The notes beneath the pieces are model-generated. The model worked only from the letters and a program-made list of their open reading frames with translations, had not been told where the DNA came from and did not search any database. From NCBI GenBank assembly GCA_021018815.1, contig JAITYX010000004.1, positions 3,163,501 to 3,227,500 of the forward strand: 64,000 nt of DNA. The letters are read 5' to 3'. Source of the DNA: Talinum fruticosum (lineage: Eukaryota; Streptophyta; Magnoliopsida; Caryophyllales; Talinaceae). The position numbers and the translations under genes are program-made. Below, in pieces: positions 12,502 through 23,668 of the stretch (the stretch's first letter is position 1; every line of letters starts with the position of its first letter).

Positions 12502-12880
12502 AATGATATGCGTCTCGCTACAAGATACTTCTTGAGTGTCTTGTCTTTATTTAAAAGTTATATTATTGTGTATTAAATTGAAAAAATTATATGATTAAGG
12601 ATTGCGATTGTGTTATAACTTTTAATTTATATAAAATGATATTTTTACACATACCTTCTCATAATTATAAAATTAAATGTATGATACATTTTCACTGGAT
12701 AAGATTGATCCAATTATGGTATCATTTTGTTTCCATTGACGTAATCGACGGATAATAAAACTTTATATTTAATAATTAATAAAATATTAAAAGTTTGGTA
12801 AAATTTAAAGCGTTATAACATATGAATTTAAGTTGAACCAAGACGTTTAAGAGGTATCTTAGTACAAGATGTGTATCATC
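12502..12880. mobile_element. MITE with about 40-bp terminal inverted repeats
   Basis: The left end (GATATGCGTCTCGCTACAAG then ATACTTCTTGAGTGTCTTG) mirrors the right end (CAAGACGTTTAAGAGGTATC then TTAGTACAAGATGTGTATC), roughly 80 percent identical once one strand is reversed. The interior is AT-rich and non-coding. I could not fix a target duplication. Confidence 0.55.
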
Positions 12881-13293
12881 ACCCAAGCTAGAATGACTCT
12901 AATAAAGAAATCCAAGCCCTACACTGTAGATGTTGAATTTACTCGATCTTTTAAAGACAATTTACGTAGCCCATTATTTTCCTTGAACTTCCCACACGCG
13001 TTATTTAATGAAGTATAGGTACTAAATTTCAAAATTTTCCCTCAGAATCTTCATCTAGCAAACTTGTACCAGCCTGTGCTGTGCTTGGCTTTACTCTCTT
13101 TTTCTGAATCCTCCGTCTGTGTGATGTGCGGTGTAGGAGGAACCGCTGAATACGACAGCTCACAGAATGGATGTCTGTTCAAATTGATATAAAAGATGTA
13201 AATGTTGACATAAGGGAGATTTAAACTTAAATTTTTTAAAATATTATCAAAGATTTTTTTTTCCTTTAATAATATCATACTAGCTAGCAGATT

Positions 13294-13295
<2 letters not shown>

Positions 13296-13326
<31 letters not shown>

Positions 13327-14146
13327 TTTTTTCTTTGAGAATAATAGATGAATTTTATTAAATGAAAGTCATGCGGTATTTATAATAAAAATCAAACTCA
13401 AACAAATTCATAACTAAAATAACAAAACAAGTTTTTCAATTGAAAGATTTAACTGAAACTTTTTGAACGTTTCTCTTCCACTCAATCGTTACTTCATTGT
13501 ACAACCTCTAATGAGGAGATCAACGAATCTTTTATAACCTTCTTGTCAAATATATTTATTTGTTATAATAGTCCGAATTTGAAAAATTGATACTCGTTGC
13601 AAACCGATTTAACAATCAATTAACAATTTAACCTCATATAACTATAAATTTATGAAAACAAACTGATAAAATCATTTCAAAAAAAAAGATAATACCACTC
13701 ATTCGAAAAAGGTATAAAAAGATTCTCACATACGAAGAGAGAACAATTATTTATAAAAAAAATAGTTGATAAAATATAAATTTTTTTTATGTGTACTTCC
13801 AAATACTTCACAAGGTAACAAAGAGAAAAATCAATTAAAAAAGTATCTATGCATATAATGAAAAAGGTGATATAGACAAGTAGTTTTTGACACTTGACCT
13901 GCCAATTTGAGAGCCATATCTCAAAGCAGAATCTATCTACACTCTCATTCAACCAATGAACAAATTCCAATATTAGTGTTTCACAAAATAACAAGTCCTT
14001 TAATTTATTAATTTGTACCCTCTAAGTTGTGTATTGAGATGGAATAGGCTATGACTTGTCTACCTCCATCTTTAAAAACGTGTTAGCTTAGATGTAAAGA
14101 CACCTGTCATATATGAGGTAAGGACAATTTTATGATAATTTTATGT

Positions 14147-14234
<88 letters not shown>
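13296..14234. repeat. AT-rich spacer bounded by two AT microsatellites
   Basis: AT dinucleotide runs lie at about 13296-13325 and 14144-14234, the second about 90 bases. Between them is AT-rich DNA without convincing coding potential; a 105-codon minus frame at 13677-13994 lacks any recognisable motif. Confidence 0.7.
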
Positions 14235-14237
<3 letters not shown>

Positions 14238-14566
14238 TCAATCATAAACTTATATCCATTTTAATTTTTTACTTTATATTTCATAGCAGTTAATTTAGGT
14301 GAAATAATCTTATCGACTGAACTTTTCGCTTAACAATTTAGGCAATTAAGTGGGCTACCACTGAAAATATGTCCATGAGTCCATCCTTGTCATGTTCAAG
14401 AGTCATGGTTCCTATTTTATATAGCGTAGAATATGACACATCAAATAACAAGAAACCATCAGTCTTAAATGCAAATGGTTTGGTGCTACTAATCGTCGCC
14501 TTACGGGAATATTCAAGTTTTTTCTTGTCTGGGAAAAGTTTGAGGGTGGCTCACGCACCTTCTATG

Positions 14567-15245
14567 TAGGGATGGCAATGGGTCTTGGACCGACCCGGAT
14601 CCGACCCATTTAATCGGGTTTGGGTCCAAAAATTTGGATCCGATGGGTCCGGGTCGGGTTTAGGTCTAACTATTTCGGTTCGAGTCGGGTTTGGGTCTCA
14701 AAAATAAGACCAGACCCGACCCGAGACCCGTTTAAGACCGTTTAAGACCCGAATACTAATTTTATTTTTTTGAAAAATTCTAACCGTAGTATTCATGCAA
14801 ATTTGGACCCGGTGCAATTTGGAAACCTTTCCTACAATTTGTTGTTAAACTTTGATGGACTTTGAACTTTGTATTGTCAAACTTTGATGAACTTTGTGTT
14901 TAATATATTGGTGTATTCGATTTGTATGAACTAAGTTTTTTGTTTGTACAATAGATTGGTTGATAGATAGATTAGTATAATGCTAAAGAGGTTATATGTA
15001 ACAAAATTGCTTGTAAATTTACAATAATATTAAAATAGGGCACAAAATATTGATTTTTAAACTAATTTATAATAAAAATATAGTAAACCCGTTTAAGACT
15101 CGTTTAAGACCCGTGGACCCACCGAGTCCGGGTCCGGGTCCAAATTTTACTGCACCTGTCGGGTCCGGGTCGAGCTTGGGTTCAAGTCTAAAAGTTAAAT
15201 GGATCTCGGTCCAAATTTTACAGACCCGACCCATCGCCATCCCTA
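14567..15245. mobile_element. Non-autonomous hAT element, 679 bp, with perfect target duplication
   Basis: Terminal inverted repeats TAGGGATGGCAATGGGTC and GACCCATCGCCATCCCTA (one mismatch) are flanked by perfect 8-bp duplications CTTCTATG at 14559-14566 and 15246-15253. Subterminal GGGTCGGGTTT and GACCCGACCC arrays resemble those of the 10203-11452 element. No transposase frame. It lies about 400 bases upstream of the first CYP96-type gene. Confidence 0.92.
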
Positions 15246-15657
15246 CTTCTATGTATGTTCGTACTTCCCAATCCTATCACACCCATTACTGACTCATTGG
15301 ATCAACCTTTAACGGAAGAAGATTACTGTCTATTAATACCAGTAGTGAACTTCTAAATTTTTTACCACAAACTCAAATTCGAATTCTTTATAAATCGACT
15401 TTACATTTTCTATGTACAAAAAAATAATATTCGATAATAAAATAAGTAAAATTATAAAAGTAGAAAGGAGTTTTGGCAGCAAGGCAAGTGGGCAGATGCA
15501 TACAATTATTGTTTGCTAATAATTTTAGAGAAAACCGGATTTTCCCACTGAATCAGACACCTACATATAACAACAAACACAGCAATTTTCAGTTGTACCT
15601 GACTTAATTGTATTATCTTCTGTGTAATTTTCATCTCAGATTTTCAACAAGCTAGCT

Positions 15658-17184
15658 ATGGAGTCCCTTGAACTCCTCCTAGTCTTGTTCTCCTTTCTCC
15701 TCTTCTTCTTCTTCTCGTTCCGCAACAAAAACGGGCTCCCCACAAAATGGCCTGTCCTAGGGACGTTGCCCGCCCTCCTCAAGAACGTGCACCGTATACA
15801 CCATTTTTGCGTGGAAGTATTGGAGCAATCCTCGATGACGTTCTTGCTCAAGGGTCCTTGGTTCGCCAACATGGACATGCTTCTCACCGTAGATCCTTCA
15901 AATGTGCACCACATTATGAGTAGAAACTTCAACATCTACCCCAAAGGCCCTAAGTTCAATGAGATCTTTGACATCCTCGGGGATGGGATCTTCAATGCAG
16001 ACTTTGAGTTGTGGAAGTATCATCGGAGGATGGCTCAGTCTTTTCTCGCTCACCCCAGGTTTCACCGGTTTTTAGTGAAAAGGGTTAGGGAGAAGATGGA
16101 GGGAGGACTAATCCCGATCCTGGAACATGCTTCTAGACAAGGGTCTGTGGTTGATTTGCAAGATTTGTTCGAGAGGTTCACGTTCGATACTATTTGCACT
16201 CTAGTTATGGGGCATGATTTTGGATCCCTTTCGATTGATTTACCCAGGATTCCCTTCTCCAAGGCCTTGGATGATGCGGAGGAGGTGTTGTTCCATCGCC
16301 ATGTCATCCCCGCAAAGATATGGAAGTTGATGAGGCGGTTCGGAGTAGGAAAAGAGAACAAGCACAAAAAAGCCTGGAAGGTGCTTGATGAGTTCATCTA
16401 TGAATGCATAGCTCAGAAAAGACGAGAATTGGAGCACAGATTGTCAGTTAAACCCAAGGAAGACGAAGAAGGTGATGATCTATTAACCTTGTACATGCTG
16501 AATCAAGACAGCAACACTAACGTCGACCTACTAAATGGTGGGAGCAATCAGTTCTTCAGAGACACGATACTAAATTTCTTCATAGCTGGACGAGACACTA
16601 CCAGCTCTACTCTATCGTGGTTCTTCTACCTCCTATCACAGAACCCACAAGTAGAGTCCGAGATTCGACGAGAACTACAATCAGTACTGACAAGTAATTT
16701 CTTGGATGATTTTGACCTTCTAAGTGGGAAGCTAGTGTACCTTCATGGAGCCTTGTGTGAAGCTTTAAGATTGTATCCACCGGTCGTGTTTGAGGCGAAG
16801 TCACCAGTCAAGCCAGACATCCTACCAAGTGGTCATAAAGTGAGTCCAGACACGCAAATTATATTCAACTTATACGCCATGGGAAGGATGAAGTCGATAT
16901 GGGGAGATAACAGTGATAAGTTCTGCCCAGAGAGATGGATATCAGAGAAAGGGAAGATCAAACACGAGCCGTCATATAAGTTCTTAGCATTCAACGCAGG
17001 ACCCAGGACTTGCTTAGGAAAGGACATGGCTTTCACTCAAATGAAGCTAGCGGCCGCCATTCTTATCCAAAACTACCATATCCAAGCAGTTGAAGCTCAT
17101 CCCGTTGTTCCTAGTATATCTATTATCCTTCATATGAAACATGGGTTCAAGGTTAAGGTTCTTCCTCCTAACAAGCATATGTAA
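15658..17184 (+). CDS. CYP96-like: Cytochrome P450, CYP96-type alkane/fatty-acid hydroxylase, copy 1 (intact)
   Basis: A single uninterrupted 508-residue frame; intronless structure is usual for CYP96. It has an N-terminal anchor (LELLLVLFSFLLFFFFSF), the N-terminal family block FNADFELWKYHRRMAQSF, the I-helix AGRDTTSSTLSW, K-helix EALR, the PERW motif and haem loop FNAGPRTCLGKDMAF. CYP96 members are ER mid-chain hydroxylases; Arabidopsis MAH1 (CYP96A15) oxidises cuticular alkanes, and CYP96T of Amaryllidaceae acts in alkaloid synthesis. The closest familiar annotation is 'alkane hydroxylase MAH1-like', but the substrate cannot be read from sequence. It is the only clearly intact copy of three in tandem. 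Its upstream 150 bases resemble those of copy 2. Confidence 0.92.
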   Translation: MESLELLLVLFSFLLFFFFSFRNKNGLPTKWPVLGTLPALLKNVHRIHHFCVEVLEQSSMTFLLKGPWFANMDMLLTVDPSNVHHIMSRNFNIYPKGPKFNEIFDILGDGIFNADFELWKYHRRMAQSFLAHPRFHRFLVKRVREKMEGGLIPILEHASRQGSVVDLQDLFERFTFDTICTLVMGHDFGSLSIDLPRIPFSKALDDAEEVLFHRHVIPAKIWKLMRRFGVGKENKHKKAWKVLDEFIYECIAQKRRELEHRLSVKPKEDEEGDDLLTLYMLNQDSNTNVDLLNGGSNQFFRDTILNFFIAGRDTTSSTLSWFFYLLSQNPQVESEIRRELQSVLTSNFLDDFDLLSGKLVYLHGALCEALRLYPPVVFEAKSPVKPDILPSGHKVSPDTQIIFNLYAMGRMKSIWGDNSDKFCPERWISEKGKIKHEPSYKFLAFNAGPRTCLGKDMAFTQMKLAAAILIQNYHIQAVEAHPVVPSISIILHMKHGFKVKVLPPNKHM

Positions 17185-18813
17185 TAGTGTAATACAATGA
17201 ACATGTAATGCAAAAACACGGACCCAATCTCCTATCTTAGGGTTCTTGCTTCAAATAAATATGTAATGAATAATTAGTCTTAATGTGGCTTCTAGCTTAG
17301 ATGGAATAAATAATGAGTTTCGTTTTCAACCTGAAAATCCCAAGTTAAAATCTTGATGGCTACAACTGCATTTGTTGGCATTCGAAAAGCCCAAGATAGA
17401 ATCTTGATGGCTACAATTGCATTAGTTGGCGAGAGTATTTATGTGGGTGAAGCAATTGGACCTCGACAGAACTTGTCCTCCCCGCCCCACAAAATTGTAC
17501 GTAAGCCATTGGCCGCTTGGGTTGGAGCCCGTGGTCCGTAGTATTTACCCAGCTTAAAAAAATTTTAATATATCCTTTTTTAAAAATAATCCCTCTTCTA
17601 TTTATCATCATATATATGCCTTTTATGATCATTTATCAATATGATGATGATGATGATAATAATAGTAGTAATTTACAAATTTTGTGTAATTGTATGCCTG
17701 TACGTAACGCATGGTGCTATTGAAAGAAATATTTGGTCACTCCAAAAACCAATTTCGATATTTGGCATTTTACTAAAACTATGAATGGTGACCAAGTCAG
17801 TGGACAAAGCAATCAACATTAGTTGGTTTAAGCTTCGTTTTCTTTATCTTTAAATCCCAAGCACATTTCAATTTACAAGTCATCCCCAAATAAAAATTAA
17901 TCTTAAAAATTGCTTAATTGATCATCTTGAAAAATTTTAAAACTCGCTGTAAATACACTCATCTTATCACTATATGAGACAATCTCATCCGAGATTTTTA
18001 CATTAAAATTTTTAATTTAATAGATAATTATTAATTTCAATAAAATTTTTTAATTTAATAGATAATTATTAATTTCACTCAGTAATCATATGTTATTTTT
18101 ACATTAATCAAGATGCTTATGACAGGAAAACAAATATTGCCAATTCCGCAGGGAGAGGAAACAGAAATCATAGAACTCAATCTATGTACAAAGAGATAAA
18201 ATTTGTGATGCACTATTATTTCTGAAGGAGATTTGTAGATTGAGGATAATTTTTCTATCTGAAAAAATTCACCTATGGTAGTTTCTGAGTAAAAGACCAT
18301 AGATGTAATGTAATCAATCAATCGTTTTATTTCACATAATCTCGAAAATCCGAAACATATCGATGGATATTGTTGAATTTAACAAAGGACAATATCTCAT
18401 ATCAAAGGAGAGGGGGAAAATCAACTCTCACAAACGAAAAGACAAAAATTATTAGGGAAAAAATCATTATAAAAGGCATGAACTTTGAAAATATTAGATA
18501 AATACACCTTATTAGTACCCCTTTGAATTACAAAAAAAGAAAAAAATAACCATTAAAATTTTCAACTTTACATTGAGAAATGAAAATACCACCGAAAGGT
18601 TAAAATTGCAATACAACTATCAAAGCCCAAGAAAGAAACAAGCTGTCAACGAAGGATCCCAGTAGAGCAATTAGATGGCAAGAAAAGAGTCAAACACTAA
18701 CCAACAAAACAAAACAATACAAAACCAACCACAGGGACAACACTATAAATATTTTCAATGGATCTGCAAAAAAGGAACTTTTGAATGTAAGTAATCATAC
18801 CCCTTTGCGAGTT
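17185..18813. other. Spacer with empty-site duplicate and a tandem repeat
   Basis: The first 100 bases after the stop are presumed 3' UTR. 17640-17860 is the paralogue, without transposon, of the segment interrupted by the hAT element at 10203-11452 (target CCTGTACG at 17697-17704). A roughly 36-bp AT-rich unit is repeated in tandem at about 18005-18078. No gene is supported. Confidence 0.55.
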
Positions 18814-19053
18814 AAAGTGGTGGTAGTCTAGTTGGCTTCTTCCCTCACCGTCTACGCTCGTCACTAAAGTTCAAATTTTGGGCAAAGTATTATATTTTCT
18901 GGTGAGAAAATTGTGGGGTTAATGGAATAGGCTTTGTCCTACCAAAGTTGACACTTATTCCCTTTCCTTGGGCCTGTTGTGTGGTTTAATGGGCTACCCT
19001 GAGATAGAGGTCGAGTAGGTTGGCTCTCCATACCCTTTTAAAGAAAAAAAAAA
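18814..19053 (+). mobile_element. SINE-like retroposon
   Basis: Starts with an RNA polymerase III-like promoter: box A TAGTCTAGTTG at about 18824-18834 fits the consensus, and a near box B (GTTCAAATT, about 18868) follows at suitable spacing. The body ends in an A-rich tail at 19041-19056. The length, about 240 bases, fits plant SINEs. Target duplications were not recognised, so the call is tentative. Confidence 0.4.
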
Positions 19054-20931
19054 AAATACCTCGACACTCGAACGAAAATAATCCAACTATTAAATTTTAA
19101 TACAATAATTTCACGTTGACACTTTGACTAACTACTAATAGGCCCGAAGAGAGGGGGTTAAGTGCCAATCTTGCTAAGACAAGCTCAGATGTGAAGGATG
19201 GTGTTGAAAAACTGAAAACAAAAAAATGCATAATCTATGCATGCTAAATAAGTTATCAATCTCATATTAATATGTAAAATTTTACATAACCGGATGGTGA
19301 TATTTATAAAGTAAATCATCTTAAAGGTAGTAACTTATTTGTCATACTTATATAGTGATACACGGAAGAAAAATATATTATCCATATGTAACAAATAAGT
19401 TAACACAAATAGTCGTTCATTTATTCATAACGTATTAAAAATAAATATCTCTAAAAACGACATATTTGGCATAAAATTTAAAAATTATATCATTGCATCT
19501 AAAAGCCCTAAAGATGGAATTACAAGTGGCCAAAAACTCAAAAAGCTATGGTACTTCTCTAGCACTTATTCTCATTGTTCATTTCCCTATTTTTTTTTAC
19601 GAACGAGGATTTATTACATATATAAGTTAATATTTCATAAAAGACAATTATTATTTGCATAGAATAAATCCACCATCATATAATCTTTCTTGTATGTTAA
19701 ACCAATTTAGCTCAATTGATCACTAGGTGTTATTTTAAAAATTTGGGTTATTGACATCCAATCTTATCAAAGTTAAGATTGTTATAGCATCGAAAAACTC
19801 TCAAAAATACGTAGTTGATGTGCCTTACAAAATAGGGCTAAGGTTTTTATGATGAATTGCTACAAGCATATGTAACACGTGTAAAAAAAAAAAAAAAAAA
19901 GGGTTCACGCATGCCTTCTTAGAGCCTTTTATTTTCATATATCATATTGGTCCTGCAATAAGACTAAGTAGATTAAGACCTATATAACTCTTATATATTA
20001 TACTTCGACGTTTACAAATTAATCTGAGTGATTTATAATATGTATTGTATATCTCACTGTCCACATGTTCTTATAGTCGATAAAAAGACTCTTTACTAAC
20101 ACTATGTAATATGTTTTCTTCTAACAAAGTTATTTAACTAAACTAATCGTATGATACCAATACTTGCTTAGCTAAAGCTATCCGTCCCATTATTCTTTCA
20201 AAGGGGAAAAAGAAAAAAAATCGTGATGATAAATTACAAAAAAGAGACAAATGTTATAAGGGAATGAATTAAGAGGAAGGGTATGTGATATATGCAAAAG
20301 GAAAAAAGAATTTCTTTTGACTATAACCTTTTAAAAATAATAATACGGTAGTTTCTAGTACCTATTAATAAGTTGAGGTGGCTTGTTAAAACAATTTATT
20401 AAAAAATGCATAACAATGATATTTTATCACTATAACTAAAAGTTTGTTCTTTTTAGCGGTAAACACCGACTGTGAACTTAAGCAGTTGTTATAAGTTTGA
20501 AGAAATTATACGCAATCGTAAAATAATTCTAAAGTTAGAAGTAAAAATCCGTAAATAATTGAAAGCAGCGTAAATTTAAAACTAAAAAAACATATTTATA
20601 AAATGTATTTGAAAGCTTGAAGGGGACATCCAAAATAATTAATCACGCATCACCATCTCTTTTATCTTTTGTTTTTCTCCCCTTCAAATCCGTTAGTTAT
20701 GAGTACGGGAGGTCGTAACTCCCACCAATAAACTCATCCAAAGTGAAGAGATCCGTCATCTCTCTATCAAGTTCTTAAGAATGTTGTAGACTTTTAGTGA
20801 AAAGCCATATCAACAAATAAAACCAAAAAAAAAAAAAAATTACATGGTTTTTCAACCTCTCAATATTAATCAAAACAAAATGATATCCATTAAAATATTA
20901 CTATAACAAAGAAAAATTAAAAATAGTATTC
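19054..20931. other. Non-coding AT-rich spacer
   Basis: No supported gene, RNA or complete element is seen. There are A-runs near 19887-19900 and 20827-20839. Confidence 0.5.
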
Positions 20932-21127
20932 CCTCCATTTCACTCTTCATTTCAAAATATGTGTAACTTTTTTCGTTTCATAATACTTGTCGCTTTATAA
21001 TTACAATGACTTATTAATGACTAGTTTATCAATTTAATCCTTATTAATTGATATATTTATTTCTTTTTCTCATTAATTTTCTTCATATCTAATAAAATTT
21101 TAGGATAATTTAGCCTTTTTAACACCT
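20932..21127 (-). mobile_element. Partial Stowaway-like MITE, inverted relative to the 4279 copy
   Basis: Read on the minus strand, about 155 bases (21127 down to 20973) match the inside of the element at 4279-4541. Shared parts include CTAAATTA..CC, ATTTTATT, CAATTAATAAGGA, TTGATAAACTA and AGTATTAT. The outer end (CCCTCCATTTCACTCTTCAT at 20934-20953) has the Stowaway-like terminus. Confidence 0.6.
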
Positions 21128-22140
21128 AAATTGCTTGATTATCAAATCGATTGGACATATTTTGGACCAACCCCTACATTCATGATTTGTGCAACCCTTA
21201 ACTAAATTATCTCCGCTCCTCTACTATGATGTTGACCTTGCTCATGCTCTCTATATTCAACCAATGGACAAATCCCAGGAAGAGCATGGCGTGGCATTGA
21301 GACGGCGAAAGGTCGCCATGTCCCCTCCATCTTTTACGTACAAGTTATTTTTCGGTTATAAATTGAGTAAAATTAAGTTGCTTTTCAATATTATGGCTCA
21401 ATGGCCTACTTTCAATACATGCCTTGGCTTCACCCTTGATTCCCATAATGGTTATATCAGGTGCTTAAAATTTGCCCCCTCCAAGTTGTAAATTCAGATG
21501 GAAAAACCATGGCTTAATTATACGCGTGTTCAGCGGAAAGTCTAATAAGTTTAAGATTTCCAGAGTTAAGTCACAATTAGCGTAAAAAATAAAATAAAAT
21601 AGAAGAATACGATTTATCTCTACCACCCAAAATACTAGGCCATCATGGGATTCAGATGGTTACACCTCCACTACCTGTTTGGTTGACTGCTTATCATGTG
21701 GTTCATTTTTTTGTGTCTGAAAGTCCACCAATTTGACTACCTTCCACAAACATCAATTTTTGGTTGGAAATTGAAGGTAGCCAACGGGTCCATAATATTA
21801 AAGGTTATTCGGTTCTGAAGTCTGATCTAGTATTTGTATTCTGTATTACAGTTAGTAAGATTACCAACATCTTTATTCTCTAATTGTAATCAAACACCTA
21901 GAAGTTTTGGCAAGAAGCCACCTGGGAGTTTGGGGGGAGGGGTTTGCAAATCCAACCAATAACTGTTTGCTAATGATTTTAATTAGGGGACGCCAGACTT
22001 TTCCATTGAATAGACATACAGAAAATGTTGCACATATAATTACAGATTAATTCAGTTGAACCTCACTAATTATATTCACATTACTACTTAATTGTATGAT
22101 CTTCATGTGCTTTTCATCTAATTTTCACACCTAGCTAGCT
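21128..22140. other. Spacer and upstream region of CYP96 copy 2
   Basis: No gene is supported; a 100-codon frame at 21189-21491 has no recognisable motif. Bases 21895-22140 resemble the upstream region of copy 1 (shared AAGTTTTGGCA, TGTTTGCTAAT.ATTTTA and TTTTCC.ATTGAAT blocks), consistent with tandem gene duplication including the promoter. Confidence 0.45.
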
Positions 22141-23668
22141 ATGGAGTCTCTTGAACTCTTCCTGGTCTTCCTCTCCTTCCTCCTCTTTCTCTTCTCGTTT
22201 CGCAACAAAAATGGCATCCCCATAAACTGGCCTGTGGTAGGGATGTTGCCTGCCCTCCTCAAAATGTGCATCGTATACACGATTTTGGTGTCGAAGTATT
22301 GGAGAAATCCCAATTGACGTTCTTGATCAAGGGTCCTTGGTTTGCCAACATGGACTTGCTTCTCACCGTAGACCCTTCAAATGTGCACCACATTATGAGT
22401 AGAAACTTCAACAACTACCCAAAAGGTCCCAAGTTCAACGAGATCTTTGACATCCTCGGGGATGGGATCTTCAATGCGGACTTTGAGTTGTGGAAGTACC
22501 ATCGAAGGATGGCTCAGTCTTTTCTGGCTCACCCTAGGTTTCACCGGCTTTTAGCCAAAAGGGTTTGGGAGAAAACAGTGAATGGTCTAATCCCAATCCT
22601 CGAACATGCTTCGAAACAAGGGTTAGCCATTGATTTGCAAGATTTGTTTGAGAGGTTCACATTCGATATTATTTGCACTCTAGTTATGGGGCACGATTTT
22701 GGATCCCTTTCGATCAATTTACCTAGGATTCCCTTCTCTAAGGCCTTGGATGATGCAGAGGAGGTTTTGTTTCATCGGCATGTTATCCCTAGATGGATAT
22801 GGAAGTTGATGAGGTGGCTCGGAGTAGGGAAAGAGAACAAGCTCAAAAAGCTTGGAAGGTGCTTGATGAATTCATCTATAAATGCATAGCTCAGAAAAGA
22901 GAAGAAATGTATCACAAATTGCCAGTTAAGGATAATTATCAAGAGGAGGATTTAGAAGGTCTTGACCTTCTAACCTTGTACATGATGAATCAAGACAAGA
23001 ACGCTAACATCGACATCAATAGTGGCAGCGACAAGTTCTTAAGAGACACGATCCTCAATTTTCTGATAGCTGGACGAGACACTACTAGTTCTGCTCTATC
23101 ATGGTTCTTCTACCTCCTGTCGCAGAACCCACAAGTCGAGTCCAAGATTCGAGAAGAACTACACTTAGCATTAACAAGTAATCTCCAAGATAATTTCGAC
23201 AAACTAAGTGGCAAATTAGTTTACCTTCATGGAGCCCTATGTGAAGCTTTAAGATTGTATCCACCAGTAGTGTTTCAGGCTAAGTCACCAGTCGAGCCAG
23301 ACATCCTACCAAGTGGTCATAAAGTGAGTCCAGACATGCAAATTGTCTTCAACTTATATGTCATGGGAAGGATGAAATCAATATGGGGAAGCAATTGCCA
23401 CGAGTTTTGTCCAGAGAGATGGATTTCAGAGAAAGGGGCGATCAAGCACGAGCCATCATATAAGTTCTCAGCGTTCAATGCAGGGCCAAGGACCTGTCTA
23501 GGGAGGGACATGGCTTTCACCCAAATGAAGCTCGTGGCAGCCATTGTCATCCAAAACTATCATTTCCAAGCAGTTGAAGGTCATCCTGTTGCTCCTTATA
23601 CATCTATAATCCTTCATATGAAACATGGACTCAGGGTTAAGGTTCTTCCTTCCAATAAACATATGTAA
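22141..23668 (+). pseudogene. CYP96-like: CYP96-type P450, copy 2, interrupted by two single-base deletions
   Basis: Closely similar to copy 1 over its full length, with the same start (MESLEL..). Two frame changes interrupt it. An A4 run at 22261-22264 should be A5, giving the K-N-V-H-R of copy 1, and an A5 run at 22845-22849 should be A6, giving K-K-A-W-K-V-L. Everything else is intact: FNADFELWKYHRRM, AGRDTTSSALSW, EALR, PERW and the haem loop FNAGPRTCLGRDMAF. No in-frame stop appears apart from those caused by the shifts. Two homopolymer contractions in an otherwise conserved protein suggest sequence error, so this may be a functional gene; on the bases given it is not translatable. It probably shares function with copy 1. 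Confidence 0.85.

Noticed and set aside
13677..13994. 105-codon minus frame
   Set aside because: AT-rich, no recognisable domain, no splice context; expected by chance in this composition.
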